Source of the DNA: Tenrec ecaudatus
Taxonomy: Eukaryota; Chordata; Mammalia; Afrosoricida; Tenrecidae
Length of the DNA stretch: 64,000 bases
Direction: 5' to 3'
Assembly: GCF_050624435.1 (NCBI RefSeq)
Contig: NC_134541.1
Span: forward strand, 99,692,805-99,756,804
Of the stretch, positions 22,200 through 33,049 are shown in pieces. The position numbers and the translations under genes are program-made. The notes beneath the pieces were generated by a model, which was not told the origin of the DNA, made no database searches, and saw only the letters and a list, made by a program, of their open reading frames with translations. Position 1 is the first letter of the stretch. Each line of letters begins with the position of its first letter.

Positions 22200-22375
22200 C
22201 AGGATCTGCTGCTGCTGCTGCTGATGTTAGGTGCCCTAGCATTAGCTCTGGCTCGTAGTGACCTTGTGCACAATAGAATGAGACGCTGCCTGGCCCTGCG
22301 CCATCCTCGTAACCACTGCTATGGTGGAGCCATGATGGTAGCCACTGTGCTAATCGATTCTATTGAGGTCCTCCT
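22200..22375 (-). mobile_element. RTE 3' end with (CTG) repeat
   Basis: GTTAGGTGCCCTAGCATTAG, AATAGAATGAGACGCTGCC and CCATCCTCGTAACCACTGC. A CTG run of five units (22208-22222) sits at the reversed tail. Confidence 0.85.
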
Positions 22376-22379
22376 TCTT

Positions 22380-23490
22380 TTAAAAAAATCAGAGGTTCAA
22401 ATACATCGAAAAGAGTTGTGCATTTGTTACCATAATCAATGTAAAAGACTTCCTTCATTCTTGTGCCCATGATTATTAGTTCTCCATTATGCGCCAACCT
22501 CCCCTGCTACAACCCAAAGGAACTATTAATCTGATTACTGTCGCTATGGATTACCTATCCTGAATTTCATATAAGGAAAATCATTATGAAAATAAATCAA
22601 ACGAAGTGCAGAATAACTCCAATCCAAAAGACAGCAGAAGAGAAGAGAAACTAGAGCAAATTAAAAAATGGGTCAAAAGGGAAAACAAAGTTTAATGTTA
22701 AATCTTAGCCTCGTTATAACTGCAGCACAAACTCTTCACATCTCTGCTCAGTGGATCGTGGGCGCGCAGTGGAAGCTTAATCTTCCTGGGAAATCTGCAA
22801 ATAGAGTTGGGCTCACACTGTCATTCATGGTCTTCTGTAAACTGGGTGCTCAAAATTTAAACTCTAATACAATTTCTTCCTCTAATCTTGGATTTTATTA
22901 TTTACAATCTGTGGTAGTTGCATAACCTGTTGTCAATGTGAGACTATTAAGAGCAAAGGGGTGGAATCTAGCCTGTCAATCAGGTCGCAGCTTGATGACT
23001 TCATTCAGAGGCGCTAAGGAGATAAATAGCTCACTGGAGGCACACTCCCTCCCTGTGAGACATTCCTGTTGACAAGACCCATGGAGCTGTGCTAGAGCCC
23101 TCAAACTGGAGGAGCCACGTGGAGACCCACGCCAGTGCTGAGATGCTTACACCGCCACTGGATGAACAAGACTTTCCCCCAACAGGCCTGTGATCTTCCT
23201 GCATTCGGCGTCATTGCATGTGTTATGTGAGTCTGAAGAGGGCTTTATAGATTGATATTGGACATATGGGCTTACGGATTTGGTCTGGACTGGGCTGGAA
23301 TATTTTCTCAATATTTAATTGCTCTTGTATATAAAGCTCTTTCTTCTACACATATGAGTGTCTATGAATTTGTTTCTCTAGTCCACCCAGACTCACACAC
23401 AATCCTCTGATCAGCTAGGCTGGCATGCTCCTTTCTGTGGACTCAGTTGACACCTCACTAAGATGGCTGCTTGTTCTAAGACAACTTTTT
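22380..23490 (-). mobile_element. Older L1 3' UTR, split by an LTR
   Basis: Follows the 10555-11230 copy: AGTTGTGCATTTGTTACC, ATTACTGTCGCTATGGATTA, AAATGGGTCAAAAGGGA. After the LTR at 22910-23399 it resumes with GATCAGCTAGGCTGGCATGC and AGATGGCTGCTTGTTC. Confidence 0.8.
22910..23399 (+). mobile_element. ERVL-type solo LTR (copy 2), nested in L1
   Basis: 490 bp, TGTGGTAGTTGCATAAC to CACCCAGACTCACACA. Perfect 5-bp duplication CAATC (22905-22909 and 23400-23404), the usual size for ERVL integration. Solo LTR with no internal region. Confidence 0.9.
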
Positions 23491-23504
23491 ATCATCTCCC
23501 TCCT

Positions 23505-23570
23505 TTTTGTTGGCCCTCTCCTTCACCAAGTACGATGTCCTTTTCTATTGATTGGCCCCTCAGAAGAATC
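23505..23570 (-). mobile_element. Short RTE fragment
   Basis: TCACCAAGTACGATGTCC and GATTGGCCCCTC match the RTE 3' end block. Confidence 0.6.
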
Positions 23571-23702
23571 TACCTACACAAGCTAACATACATTGATCCC
23601 ACTCCTCTCTAATTCCACACACATCCATCTAGGGCAAGAAAGACTAGATTACAATCAGTGAGATAAAAGTAACCAAGAGGAGTCACTATATAGAGGACAA
23701 CT

Positions 23703-23870
23703 ATCTTCTGCCATTGAGTTGATCCCAACTCACAGCAACCCTGTAGGGCAGAGCAGACCTGCCCTGTGGGTCTCTGAGACTGTCAATCTTAGGAGAGCAG
23801 GAAGACTTATCTTTTTCACATAGAGTAGCGGATTGGTTTGAACAGTCAAACCTTAAGATTGGCAGCCTAA
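23703..23870 (-). mobile_element. AfroSINE, reverse (left arm of an inverted pair)
   Basis: TGCCATTGAGTTGATCCCAA, CCTGTAGGGCAGAGCAG, TCTCTGAGACTGTCAATC. Confidence 0.88.
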
Positions 23871-23892
23871 AGCTGTTGTTATTATTGTTTAT

Positions 23893-24092
23893 TAGAACCC
23901 TGTTGGTGTAGTGCATCATGTGTTAGGCTGTTATCCTGCAAGTCCAACAGTTCAAAACCATCAGCCAATCCACAGGAGAAAGGGCTTTCTACTCCTGTAC
24001 AGAGTTACAATCTCAGAAACCCACAGGGGCAGTTCTGTTCTGTCCTATTGGGTCACTATAAGAATTGACTCAGTGGCAGTGAGTTGAGATTT
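23893..24092 (+). mobile_element. AfroSINE, forward (right arm of an inverted pair)
   Basis: AGAACCCTGTTGGTGTAGTG head to TTGACTCAGTGGCAGTGAG tail. Only about 22 bp separate it from the reversed copy at 23703. Confidence 0.9.
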
Positions 24093-25216
24093 ATTATTTT
24101 TTACCATTATGTAGATAATGATAATTTATATAATGGTAAATAATAATAATAAATTAAATACAGGTGGCATGCAGATTGGGCAAAAATATGAGAAGAGAGA
24201 GCCGGCGATTGTCTTACATTTGGAGCACACTGGGTACCACTTGAACCTGACTCAGCTACTGAACTGTGAGTTGAGGACTCCCAGCAGGAAAAGGACCTGC
24301 AGGCACTGCCCTGGGAATGGAAGCATGCCATTAAAGGGCAAACAAAAGGCGTGAGTTTGCATCCTGGCCTTTCAAGGCCTTCCTGGTAAGGGAGATTTCG
24401 ATTTGGCTGGACACTCAGTCTTTGTATTCTTGATGTGATGAGATACTGCTGCAGCAGAGGATGATGGGAGGCACCCTGGGCCCAGGAGGAGGCAGGGGCT
24501 TTATAAGGGAGGACTGGTGCGTTTGTGACCCAGGCTCCTGAATGGAAAGGATTGATGTCACTGACAATGGACCAGTCTGCCGTTTCCTGGAAGGAAGAGG
24601 AGCAGGGAGGAAACCTAGAGGAGTGCAGTGTGCACTGAGATTGCACCACCAGGTGAGGCTGAGAGGCAGGCAGGGCAAGGGGTAACGAGTGTCTAGCTCA
24701 TTCTTTCAGCTCTCCAGCCTCCTACTGTTGGAGAAATCCAAGAAAGACGTTATGGCACTTCCAGGTAAATGGCTGAAGTACACACTGAGAGAGTCAGGGG
24801 GAAAAAAACCCAAACAATCTATTTGTAAAAACCTGACTGCTGAAAATGGTGTCAGGTATGTCTGTTTGTGGGCAGCTGGTTGTTCGCGGTTATTTGGCTT
24901 GTGACCCTTGAAGTTTCACTCTATATGTCAAACAACTGGGGTCATTGGTTTGCCGAAAGCATCCATTCAAATCTTCGTCTGCTACGTACAGATTTACTGG
25001 GTCCCCACATTGCGTTAGACAGGACCATAGCCCCCAGGCAGTGGACCCGGCCAAGTACACCTTCTTACCTCCTCGGGACTTAGCTTTCAAGGAGGGAGCT
25101 GGGAGTTCACAGGGAAACATCGTCATGTCATGTAATGCAGAGACGTGCTGTGGAAGACAGACAAACGGGTCAACAGCAGAATAGGGACAAAGGGGGTGAG
25201 GACCCCTCTGAGAAGA
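24093..25216. other. Mostly unassigned; short AAT microsatellite
   Basis: (AAT)n at about 24136-24155. The rest is unique-looking sequence with no convincing coding or repeat signal; its longer open frames lack any family resemblance. Confidence 0.45.
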
Positions 25217-25595
25217 GGTTGAAGCTGTTGTTGTTCGGTGCCGGTGAGTCCATTCCAACCCACAGCGGCCCTGTGGACAACAGCGCAAACCCTCCCGGTC
25301 CTGAGACACCATCACAATTGCCCCTGTGCCTGAGCCCACTGCTACAGCCATGGTGTCAATCCACCTCCGTGGGACCTTCCTCTTTGTCGCCGCCCCTCTA
25401 CTTCACCAAAAACATCAGATCCTTCCCCAGGGACATGTCTCCCATGGCAACATGTCCAAAGTACGTAAGCCGGAGTCTCGCCATCCTTGCCTGGAAGGAG
25501 CACTCTAGCTGTTCTTCTGTCAAGGCAGATGTGTCCGTCCTTTTGGTGGTCGTTCCAACACCACAGTTTCAGCACTTGGATTCTTCTGCATTTAT
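25217..25595 (-). mobile_element. RTE LINE 3' end, about 380 bp
   Basis: Starts at the reversed tail TTGTTGTTCGGTGCCGG; GTGCCTGAGCCCACTGC, GGGACATGTCTCCC and AAGGAGCACTCTAGCTG follow. One of the better preserved RTE 3' ends here. Confidence 0.9.
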
Positions 25596-25616
25596 CTAAC
25601 CCTGGTCATGTGCTGA

Positions 25617-26055
25617 CAGAGCCCTGGTGGGGCAGTCCCTAAGCACTGGGCTGCTAACCGAAAGTGAGCCAGTGGCTTGAGCTCACAAGCTGCCTTGCAG
25701 GAGAAAGAGGCGGCAGCCTGCGCCTCTGCAGTGTGCAAATACACAGTCTGTAAAGGTGCCCCGCTGCCATTCAGCAGATTCTAACTCTCACAGTTGGAAT
25801 AAGCACGGAAAACTGTGCCATTGGGGTTCCAGGTTGCCATCTTTATGGAAGTAGAAGGCCACATCTTTCTCCTGTGGAGTGGTTGGCACGTGTGAACCCC
25901 AATCCTCGGGTAACAGCCAAGCGCTTTAACCGTTGCACTGCTAGGGCTCCGTCTGTAAAGACAACAACCCCGGAAACTCCAGGGGAGCATGTCTACTCTA
26001 TGCACAGGCCACATGAATTGGAATTGACTCACCGCGATGGGTTTGGTTTCGGGGT
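25617..26055 (+). mobile_element. AfroSINE, forward, split by another AfroSINE
   Basis: Left part 25617-25755 (GAGCCCTGGTGGGGCAGTCC, GCTAACCGAAAGTGAGC) and right part 25961-26055 (CCCGGAAACTCCAGGGG, TTGACTCACCGCGATGGG) join across the insert at 25756-25950. Confidence 0.93.
25756..25950 (-). mobile_element. AfroSINE nested in an AfroSINE
   Basis: 195 bp, reversed (CGCTGCCATTCAGCAGATT to TGCACTGCTAGGGCTCC). Perfect 10-bp duplication GTCTGTAAAG at 25746-25755 and 25951-25960. Confidence 0.95.
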
Positions 26056-26086
26056 TACATTGTAACCAGTGTGTGGTAGTCAGACA

Positions 26087-26200
26087 AGGAGCCCTGGTGG
26101 TGCAGTGGTTATGCACTTGGCTGTCAACCCAGTGGAACAATTCTACTTTGTCCTGGAGGGTCGCTATGAGTGGAAATCCATGCTACAGGAAGGTCAGGGT
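26087..26200 (+). mobile_element. AfroSINE with internal deletion
   Basis: GGAGCCCTGGTGGTGCAGTG head joined directly to AATTCTACTTTGTCCTGG, skipping the middle. Confidence 0.88.
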
Positions 26201-26205
26201 AGGAT

Positions 26206-26480
26206 CGATTAAGCTGCTATAACCATCAACTCCTAAACAAACACTCCCACCGCTCACTCCCCAAAGATCAGGCCATTGTGCTAAAGTTGTCACTATATGA
26301 AAATGAAGGATGAGCACATCAGATGACAAAACAGATGAGGAGCACATCATCACACAACTGCCCAGCCACCGAGCATCACGGTCCAACGAGGGTGGCACGT
26401 AGCTTTAGCCATCGCAGACAGCAGGACTCTTGCCTAGCACCTCGGCACTTGTCACTATACAATAGCTGTCACAGATGCGC
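26206..26480. repeat. Unclassified dispersed repeat
   Basis: AAGCTGCTATAACCATCAAC and CAACGAGGGTGGCACGTAGC resemble end sequences of the 16650/30366 family. Low certainty. Confidence 0.4.
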
Positions 26481-26767
26481 ACAATTGTTGCACAGTAGGA
26501 TTTTCACTATTTTCATAACTGAAATGTCAGATAACAACACGGTTGCTATGTGAGGAATAGGTGTGGCACGATCATTCCCATTCTACCTGAGAGCTCTGCT
26601 CGGTGTCCCCTTCTCTCTGTGACCTGGCTAAGGCAGCAGCTAGCAACTGGAGCATTGCTGGTTGTCATGGAGAGGGAACAAAAGCCCATCAGTAATTATA
26701 CACTCGCCACTCACTGGTCAGAAACTAGTCATGTGGTCTAACCCTAATACGCCAGTGACTGTTATCC

Positions 26768-26925
26768 TCAGCGCTCCAGTGGCACAGTGGTTAAAGCACC
26801 CAGCTGGTGACCAAAAGGTCACTGGTTGGAGCCTGGCCGCTGCCCTGCAGGAGAAAGATGCGGCAGTCTGTTTCTGCCCAGCTTTGGATCAGAACCGACT
26901 CAACAGCAGGGGGGTGATTTATAGG
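26768..26925 (+). mobile_element. AfroSINE, forward
   Basis: GCGCTCCAGTGGCACAGTGG, GGTGACCAAAAGGTCACTGG, GCAGGAGAAAGATGCGGCAG. Confidence 0.88.
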
Positions 26926-27304
26926 CTTTTTTTGTGTGTTTTTACATTTTGTAATTCATATCATTATATATTTTTAATCTTTTGTAAAGGATCTCCTTTT
27001 CAAAAATGAATAACATGAACTATTCTACAGCTTTAGACATGTCTAAGAAATGTTTTTATAACATGGAGAAATGTGATGTTAAGTGGGTAAAGTAAGATTT
27101 AAAATTTTTTCTTTCTATCATACTATTTGAACTATAAAAAAAACAATACTTAAGGAGAAGAACACTATGAAGAAATATACCGAAATATTCCCAGTACTCT
27201 TTGTGGGTATATTTAGGTACCAGGAGGAGACTTTCTTTCTTTCTTTTTTGTCCTCAGCCATTCGTTACCCTTAGTATTCCTTCAGACTCTCCAAATGTTC
27301 CACA
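26926..27304. other. AT-rich unassigned sequence
   Basis: No gene or repeat recognised. Confidence 0.45.
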
Positions 27305-27482
27305 ATAATTAAGTGGTGTCATGGGTTAGTTGTTGGGCTGCTAACTGGAAGGTCGGCTGTTCAAACCCACCAGCTACTCTGAGCAAGAAAGATGAGACTG
27401 TCTGCTCCCTTACAAATATACAGTGTCAGAAACCCAATATAGGGCCACTGTGAGCCCAAATCAGCTCAAAGACAGTAAGTTA
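27305..27482 (+). mobile_element. AfroSINE, forward
   Basis: GTGTCATGGGTTAGTTGTTG, GCTAACTGGAAGGTCGGCTG, CACCAGCTACTCTGAGC. Confidence 0.85.
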
Positions 27483-28057
27483 AAATATACACTATAAAAA
27501 GGTTGCTCTCCAGGGGGAAATGGTCTACTATGCCCACTTAAACTCAGAAAACCTAAGTAGGTAAGTATGCTCATAGGCATAACTTTGTATAGAAAACTTT
27601 CAGTGAGAAATGGACATGCCTTGCCTCAGAAAACCTTGAGTTTTATAAAACCCCTGGAATAGGAATGGGATTATAACAAAAATAGTTACTCTCTTGAGTT
27701 GTTCTTTTAATGGAAAATGGGGAAAAAAATCCTCGCTCTTAAAAGAGGATGACTTCAGTTGCTGTTCTATAGTGAGTCTTGTAAAACTTGAGATACCAAA
27801 AAAAAAAAGAAAGTGTTTCCATTCCACCAAAAGTAGACCATTATTTTCATCTAGTCTTGGCAAAACCCCTCCAATGATGTTCATTTTCTACCTGCCTCAT
27901 ACATATACATATATGTATGTATGTATCATTTTACATTAGGTTGACTCGGAGAATTTTTAATTTCAAAGGGCCCTTAGAAATAACACATTGGAATAAATGG
28001 AAACCCAAAGAGATAAAAACAAAATAGTAGCTGGCAATTACTGACTACTCCATCTGT
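27483..28057. other. Unassigned; short ATGT repeat
   Basis: ATATACATATATGTATGTAT near 27900; otherwise AT-rich without a feature. Confidence 0.45.
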
Positions 28058-28218
28058 GTGGTGTGAATTGGTGTTGGGCTGTTGTCAGCAGTTCAAATCT
28101 ACCAGCTGACCTGAGGGAGAAAGTTGGGGCTATCTGCTCCCATAGAGACGTGCAGACTTGGAAACACTGGGGAGCTCACTATGAGTCCAAGGCCACTGGG
28201 CGCCCGCGAGTTAGGATG
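28058..28218 (+). mobile_element. AfroSINE, forward, head truncated
   Basis: TTGGGCTGTTGTCAGCAGTT, CCAGCTGACCTGAGGGAG, GCCACTGGGCGCCCGC. Confidence 0.75.
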
Positions 28219-28237
28219 ATCTCTAGAGGAAGTCTCC

Positions 28238-28445
28238 TTACAAGAGGGTTTCTCAGTCTTAGCACTGCGGACATTTGGGGTCAACTTTTAAATTATTTTT
28301 CAAAGGAGTGCACTTGATGGAATATTTAGCAGCATCTTCAGCTTCTGCCTACTAAACATCAATATTGAACTCATCCCCCTCTTGGTATGGTAATTAAAAC
28401 ATCTCCAGCCATTGCAACTGTCCCATGGGGGCATTTGAAAACTTT
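28238..28445 (+). mobile_element. MER5A-type hAT element
   Basis: GGGTTTCTCAGTCTTAGCAC, ATATTTAGCAGCATCTTC, CATCTCCAGCCATTGCAACT and TGTCCCATGGGGGCA follow the MER5A consensus in order. A mammal-wide, long-dead element. Confidence 0.85.
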
Positions 28446-28521
28446 GATGGACCCTAGAGAAGGTTGTCACGTTTAGTGGGCTAGGGTCAGTGTAAAAAAG
28501 AAAACCATCTAGGATCTAGAT

Positions 28522-28668
28522 TGAGATCGTTTAGTGGCTGTAACAATGGGTTCAAATCTAACAGTAATTGTGAGGCTGGCACAAGTCAGGGCAGGGTTCC
28601 AATCTGTTCCATGTTGGGTCCCTCTGAGTTGGAACTGACTTGGCAGCATCTAACAACAACACAGCAAA
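28522..28668 (+). mobile_element. SINE with RTE-type 3' tail
   Basis: GTTTAGTGGCTGTAACAATG head, CAAGTCAGGGCAGGG and GGCAGCATCTAACAACAACA tail. Same layout as 36838-36982 and 47390-47542: a short head joined to the RTE 3' end. Confidence 0.8.
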
Positions 28669-28677
28669 CCTTGAACA

Positions 28678-28860
28678 AAGGATCTCTGGTGACACAATGC
28701 ATTAAGCATTGGGCTAGTAACAAGGAAGTCTGTGGCTTGAATCCAACAACTGCTCTAAGGAAAAAAGATGTGTCAGTCTGCTTCCATAAAGATTTACAGA
28801 GAAGGTCTACTCTGTCCTATAAGGTCAATATGACATGGACATGACTCCACATCAGTGGAG
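28678..28860 (+). mobile_element. AfroSINE, forward
   Basis: GGATCTCTGGTGACACAATG, CAAGGAAGTCTGTGGCTTG, TCTGCTTCCATAAAGATTTA. Confidence 0.88.
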
Positions 28861-28879
28861 CTTACCCTCAAACAAGACT

Positions 28880-29185
28880 CTAAAGTGGAATTTGGACAGT
28901 TTTCTGGACTCTTTTGTCACCAGGTGCAGAGACGTGCATAGCAAGACGTTGTCTCACATGTTCGGACATGTTATCAGGAGAGACACATCCCTGTAAAAAG
29001 ACATCATGCATGGCAACGTAAGGGTCAGGAAAAGAGGAAGGAGATGGATTGACACCATGGTTTCATCGACGAGCTCAAACATAAGATCAGTTGTGAGGAC
29101 CGCACAGGACAAAGCAGGATTTTATTCTGCTGTACGCATGAGCACGGTGAGTTGGAGTCAACCCAGTGGAACCTACAGCACATAC
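28880..29185 (+). mobile_element. RTE LINE 3' end, about 300 bp
   Basis: TGTTCGGACATGTTATCAGG, GAGGAAGGAGATGGATTGAC, GAGTTGGAGTCAACCCAGTG. The frame reads RKRGRRWIDTMVSSTSS, the RTE C-terminus. Confidence 0.9.
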
Positions 29186-29404
29186 TTGTTGAAGTCACAA
29201 CCCTTTTTAGGGGCTTTTAAAAATTTATTTTTTATTAATTTGCTGTAGCTTGGGCCTCAATACATGTGTCATATCTTCCCATAGTTCAGTTGTATGAAAC
29301 ATAATTGTACCATTGCTTCCATATCAGTCGGTCCTTTCTCTTATCTTCGCCATTCTTCTATATCACCCCTCTTCCCGACCCCTTGTGAAATCATAACCCT
29401 TCTA

Positions 29405-29592
29405 TCTATAAAAGAAGCCCTGGTGGTGGAATGGTTATGTGTTGGGCTGTGATCTGCATAGTCAGCAGTTCAAAACCACCTGCAGCTCGGAGGGAGAAAG
29501 ACTGAGCTTTCTACTTCCATAAACAGTTACTGTCTCAGAAACCCACCGTGGGTCGCTGTGAGTCAGCATTGACTTGGCTGCAGTGAGTCTGG
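29405..29592 (+). mobile_element. AfroSINE, forward
   Basis: GAAGCCCTGGTGGTGGAATG, CATAGTCAGCAGTTC, GGAGGGAGAAAGACTGAGC. Confidence 0.9.
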
Positions 29593-29649
29593 AGCATCTA
29601 TAAATATGACCCTGTTTGAAAATATAGGATTTCCTTTGTTGTGTTAATA

Positions 29650-29912
29650 AAACCATACCAATGTAGGTTGGGTCCTAAATCTCATCCCTTTCAAGTTATA
29701 AAATGAGCAGATCAGACAGAGCTGCCCTCACAGGGGAAGAGATGCCACGTGAGATGGTCTGCAAGTCAAGGAAACACCTGGGCAACCAACAAGGAAGGAA
29801 CTGATGTGGCTGAGACCCTGATCCTTTGCCTCCAGGACTGCAGGAAAACTAATTTCTGTTGTTCAAAGACACCCACCTGTGGTGCCTGCTTTACAACAGC
29901 CCTAGGTAACGT
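29650..29912 (+). mobile_element. ERVL-MaLR (MST/MLT1-type) LTR
   Basis: GGTTGGGTCCTAAATCTCAT, GGAAGGAACTGATGTGGCTG, AAACTAATTTCTGTTGTTC and CTTTACAACAGCCCTAGG follow the MaLR LTR order. Confidence 0.75.
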
Positions 29913-30180
29913 AGATCATTTCCAAAGCCTGAGGCTGATCATACTACCTTTCCTTGCCAAGGGAGGGTGGAAGAGAATGAGCCGTCTGTCCTCAAACTCT
30001 ACTCAAGCTCATTGGCTACTCATTCATTCATTTGTACACCACGTGTCCCAAACACAGGGGAGGCGGTACAGCACAGTACATGAGAGCACACTCTCAGACC
30101 TTGCTCTACCAGTAACGTTGGAATAAGTCCTTACTTTGAAGAGTATTATGCTGATAAAATGAAGCAACACATATTCTGGC

Positions 30181-30830
30181 ATAGCTCTCCACTGCTACAA
30201 TACCAGATACCACAAGGAGACGGCGACGGTCATTAGTTCTACATTCTAAAGTTACCCCCAAGTATAACATCACATAACCAGTTAATGAACCCACCTTAGA
30301 TGGGTCTTTCAGCTTCCATCTTATGAGATTCAATTTCAAAAGCTAATACAATTTAGGAAGCTAGACATTCAAATTCATGGCGCCAGCCCTGGGGAAGGCT
30401 TTCTCTGTCTGCTGGCTTGCTGTTTAAGAGGAAGGGCATCGTCTCCTTTGAGCATCTGTAAGCCTGGCATTCCTGGGAGATCTCCATGTGTCTTGGCACC
30501 AATTCTCCCCAGACTCTAGGAGGTCCCCAATACAGGGACTGGGATCAAAGGATGTGCTGCACCCCTGGCTCTATTCTCTTGATGGTAGTGGGTTGATATC
30601 TCTCTGCTCGCCTCCCTCTGCTTCTGTCTCCTTTGCTGGGCTGCAGGCTAACCCCCAGAGAAACTCACAGCAGGAGGGACCACAGCATAGATGATCATAG
30701 CATGAGGGATTCATTACTTACCTGCCAAATACACCACGGCACAACTGCCAAACCACTGAGAACCATACTCCAGCCAGGCTGGCACACGTTTTTAAGGGGG
30801 TGGGTCACAATCTAAGCCATGGCAATAGCA
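30181..30830. repeat. Dispersed repeat of unknown class (longer copy)
   Basis: The first 180 bp is duplicated at 31850-32005. The later part parallels 16650-17110 (CTTGGCACCAATTCTCCCC, GGGATCAAAGGATGTGC). Ends AACTGCCAAACCACTGAG...GGCTGGCACACG. No ORF; class not determined. Confidence 0.55.
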
Positions 30831-31057
30831 TAGTATGAGGCAATAGGAAGTGCCTGGTGAACATATTTTAATTGATGTTATTACTGTTATTGTATTGTGA
30901 CTTTGAAGAAGAAACTGAGCTAGCGAAGTTCAGATGCGAACAGTTGAATATTATGAGAAGAGCAAAGAAAAATCATCACACAAGGGAAAGACCATAGAAA
31001 TGCCAAGGCAATTCCTGAGCATTTTGATATGACCCCATTTACCTGCTATTCCAGATC

Positions 31058-31300
31058 TTCCTGTTGTGTTGTTAGGTGCTCTTGAGAACCGACCCATGGC
31101 AACCCCACATGTGCAACAGAATGAAACACTGCCTGCTCCTGAGCCATCCTCGCAAGCGTTACTTTTGTGGCCGTTGTTGCAGCCACTGTGTCAATCTGTC
31201 TCTTTTCCACTGACTCTCCGCTTGACTGAGCAGGGTGCCCTTCTCCAAGGACTGGGCCCTCCTAATAACATGTCCAAAGTATTAGCTCTTCAAGGCAAAA
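31058..31300 (-). mobile_element. RTE LINE 3' end
   Basis: GTTGTTAGGTGCTCTTGAG, CAACAGAATGAAACACTGCC, TTCTCCAAGGACTGGGCCC. Confidence 0.9.
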
Positions 31301-31849
31301 ATAATATCTGCATTAGCTCCTGTTTGTTATTGAAATGGGGAAGAGAAAGAGATTTTGACTGTATGATTACAAATGCCATGGAATATGCTCACAACCCCAT
31401 TGCAGTAAGGACACTAAAATGCATCGACACTTTTCTGGGCTTCTTGTTGTCTTGCCTGCTTCCACTCTGAGGATTTAGGGGGAAAAGAGAAAACAGCTCT
31501 GTTGCTACGTTTGCCTCAATAAATGCAGTTACTTCCCTGCCTCCCAAAATGCTCCAGAGAACCAGCTCTCCCATTCTCCCCCCAAACCAAATCACAGGCA
31601 GATGTATAGCTACGTCTGCAGATGTTTGCTAAAAGCAGTCACCTTAGTTCTGAATTTAGTATAAACCCAAGGCATAAAAAGGAGAGGCCAAAAAGGCTGG
31701 GTAAATAATAAAAATTCTCTCTCCTGGGAAGCTTTGCTTATCTGCTTAGAATCTAATCATCTACCTAATTTGTATTTTTCCTGATACAAAGGGGAGAGAA
31801 AAGGGGGCAAGAACATTGTATGCCAAGGGCAGATCGAATATCTTCGGGT
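31301..31849. other. Unassigned sequence
   Basis: No gene or repeat recognised apart from possible decayed LINE sequence. Confidence 0.4.
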
Positions 31850-32005
31850 CAGGATTTGGCATTGAAGGTCATTAGTCTTACATTCAAAAGTTACCCCCAA
31901 GTAAAATTCACATAACCAGTCAAGGAACCCGCCTTGGATGGGTCTTTCAGCATCCTTCTCGCGAGATTCAATTTCAAAAGCTACTACATCTCGGGAAAAG
32001 CAAGA
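31850..32005. repeat. Second copy of the 30228-30361 repeat
   Basis: AAAGTTACCCCCAAGTA, GATGGGTCTTTCAGC and GAGATTCAATTTCAAAAGCT occur in the same order and orientation as at 30228-30361. Confidence 0.8.
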
Positions 32006-32223
32006 CAAACTGGAGCTCCTATTGGAGTAGGTAGATCCATGTGCCTGAGAAATTGTTGGGCAGTTTGTCTGGGAAGGCCGTAGGACCGAGGAGTTCATTG
32101 TGGGGGTGTTCAAGCTTGGCAGAACTGGCTTCTAACCCTCGCTCTTCTCTTTAGGCTGTGGTAGTAGACGCTGTGATGGCCACCCCTGACCCCAACCTCC
32201 TGGTTTTTATTCATACCCTTCTT

Positions 32224-32415
32224 CAGTGGTTCTCATCCTTCCCAATGCCCCCACCCTTTGATACAGTTCCTCGTGTTGTGGTAACCCCCCAACCATAACA
32301 TTATTTTCGTTGCTACGTCATAACATGATTTTTCTACTGCTTTGAATCAGGCAACCCCTGTGAAATGGTCGTTTGACCCCCAAAGGGGTCTCGACCCACA
32401 GGTTGAGAACTGCTG
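32224..32415 (+). mobile_element. SPIN-like hAT MITE, full length
   Basis: 192 bp, CAGTGGTTCTCATCC to GGTTGAGAACTGCTG, both arms present. Confidence 0.92.
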
Positions 32416-32789
32416 CCTTACATCATCCCTTCTTGTTGAATCCAGGCTTCTAGTCAGTAGAACATGTCCGAGTGAGGGGTGTTTATTCTGTAACTAGTCT
32501 ATATAAAATGTGTATTCCATCTTGCTAGTAGGTTATCTCCCTTGCTGACTTTGATGAAGCAAGCTGCCGTATTGGAAGCTGCCATGTTCGAAAGACCCAT
32601 GAGGCAAGGAATGAGGCTTTAGCCAGCAGGAGCTGAGACCCTCAGGTCAGCATCTGAAGTATTGACAGCAGCCAGCACCAATACTAGGGAGCAGATCCTT
32701 GGGGCTGACTGCACAGAAGACCCTAACCTAGAAGACACTTTGTTTCCAACCTCAGGAGAGGCCATGGAGCAGATCCTCTCCCACTCCCC
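32416..32789. other. Unassigned sequence
   Basis: Resembles decayed LTR sequence near 32540-32640 but I cannot place it. Confidence 0.35.
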
Positions 32790-32965
32790 GTCAAGGCAAC
32801 TTCATTTCATAGCAGCCCTACAGAGGGTTTCCAAGGCTTGGCAATTCTTGGTCGGAGCAGAAAACCTCATCTTTCTCCCACCAAGTGAATGGTTTGAACC
32901 GGCAACCTTTCAGTTAGCAGGCCAAGCAGAATACCCAGCTAAGCAGTGCTGGAACTCCGGACCCA
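32790..32965 (-). mobile_element. AfroSINE, reverse
   Basis: GGTCGGAGCAGAAAACCTCA, GGTTTGAACCGGCAACCTTT, GTTAGCAGGCCAAGCAG. Confidence 0.85.
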
Positions 32966-33049
32966 CAGACACTATATGATAAACACTTGTTTTTTTCAAG
33001 TAGCTAAATTTGTGGTGATTTGTTACGTAGCAATAGATCACTAATATAG

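Noticed and set aside
22208-22222. CTG trinucleotide run as an expandable disease-type repeat
   Set aside because: Only five units, located in a LINE 3' tail.
24107-24649. A 180-codon open frame on the - strand
   Set aside because: Composition-driven, part AfroSINE-adjacent, ends in low-complexity sequence, and shows no protein family features.
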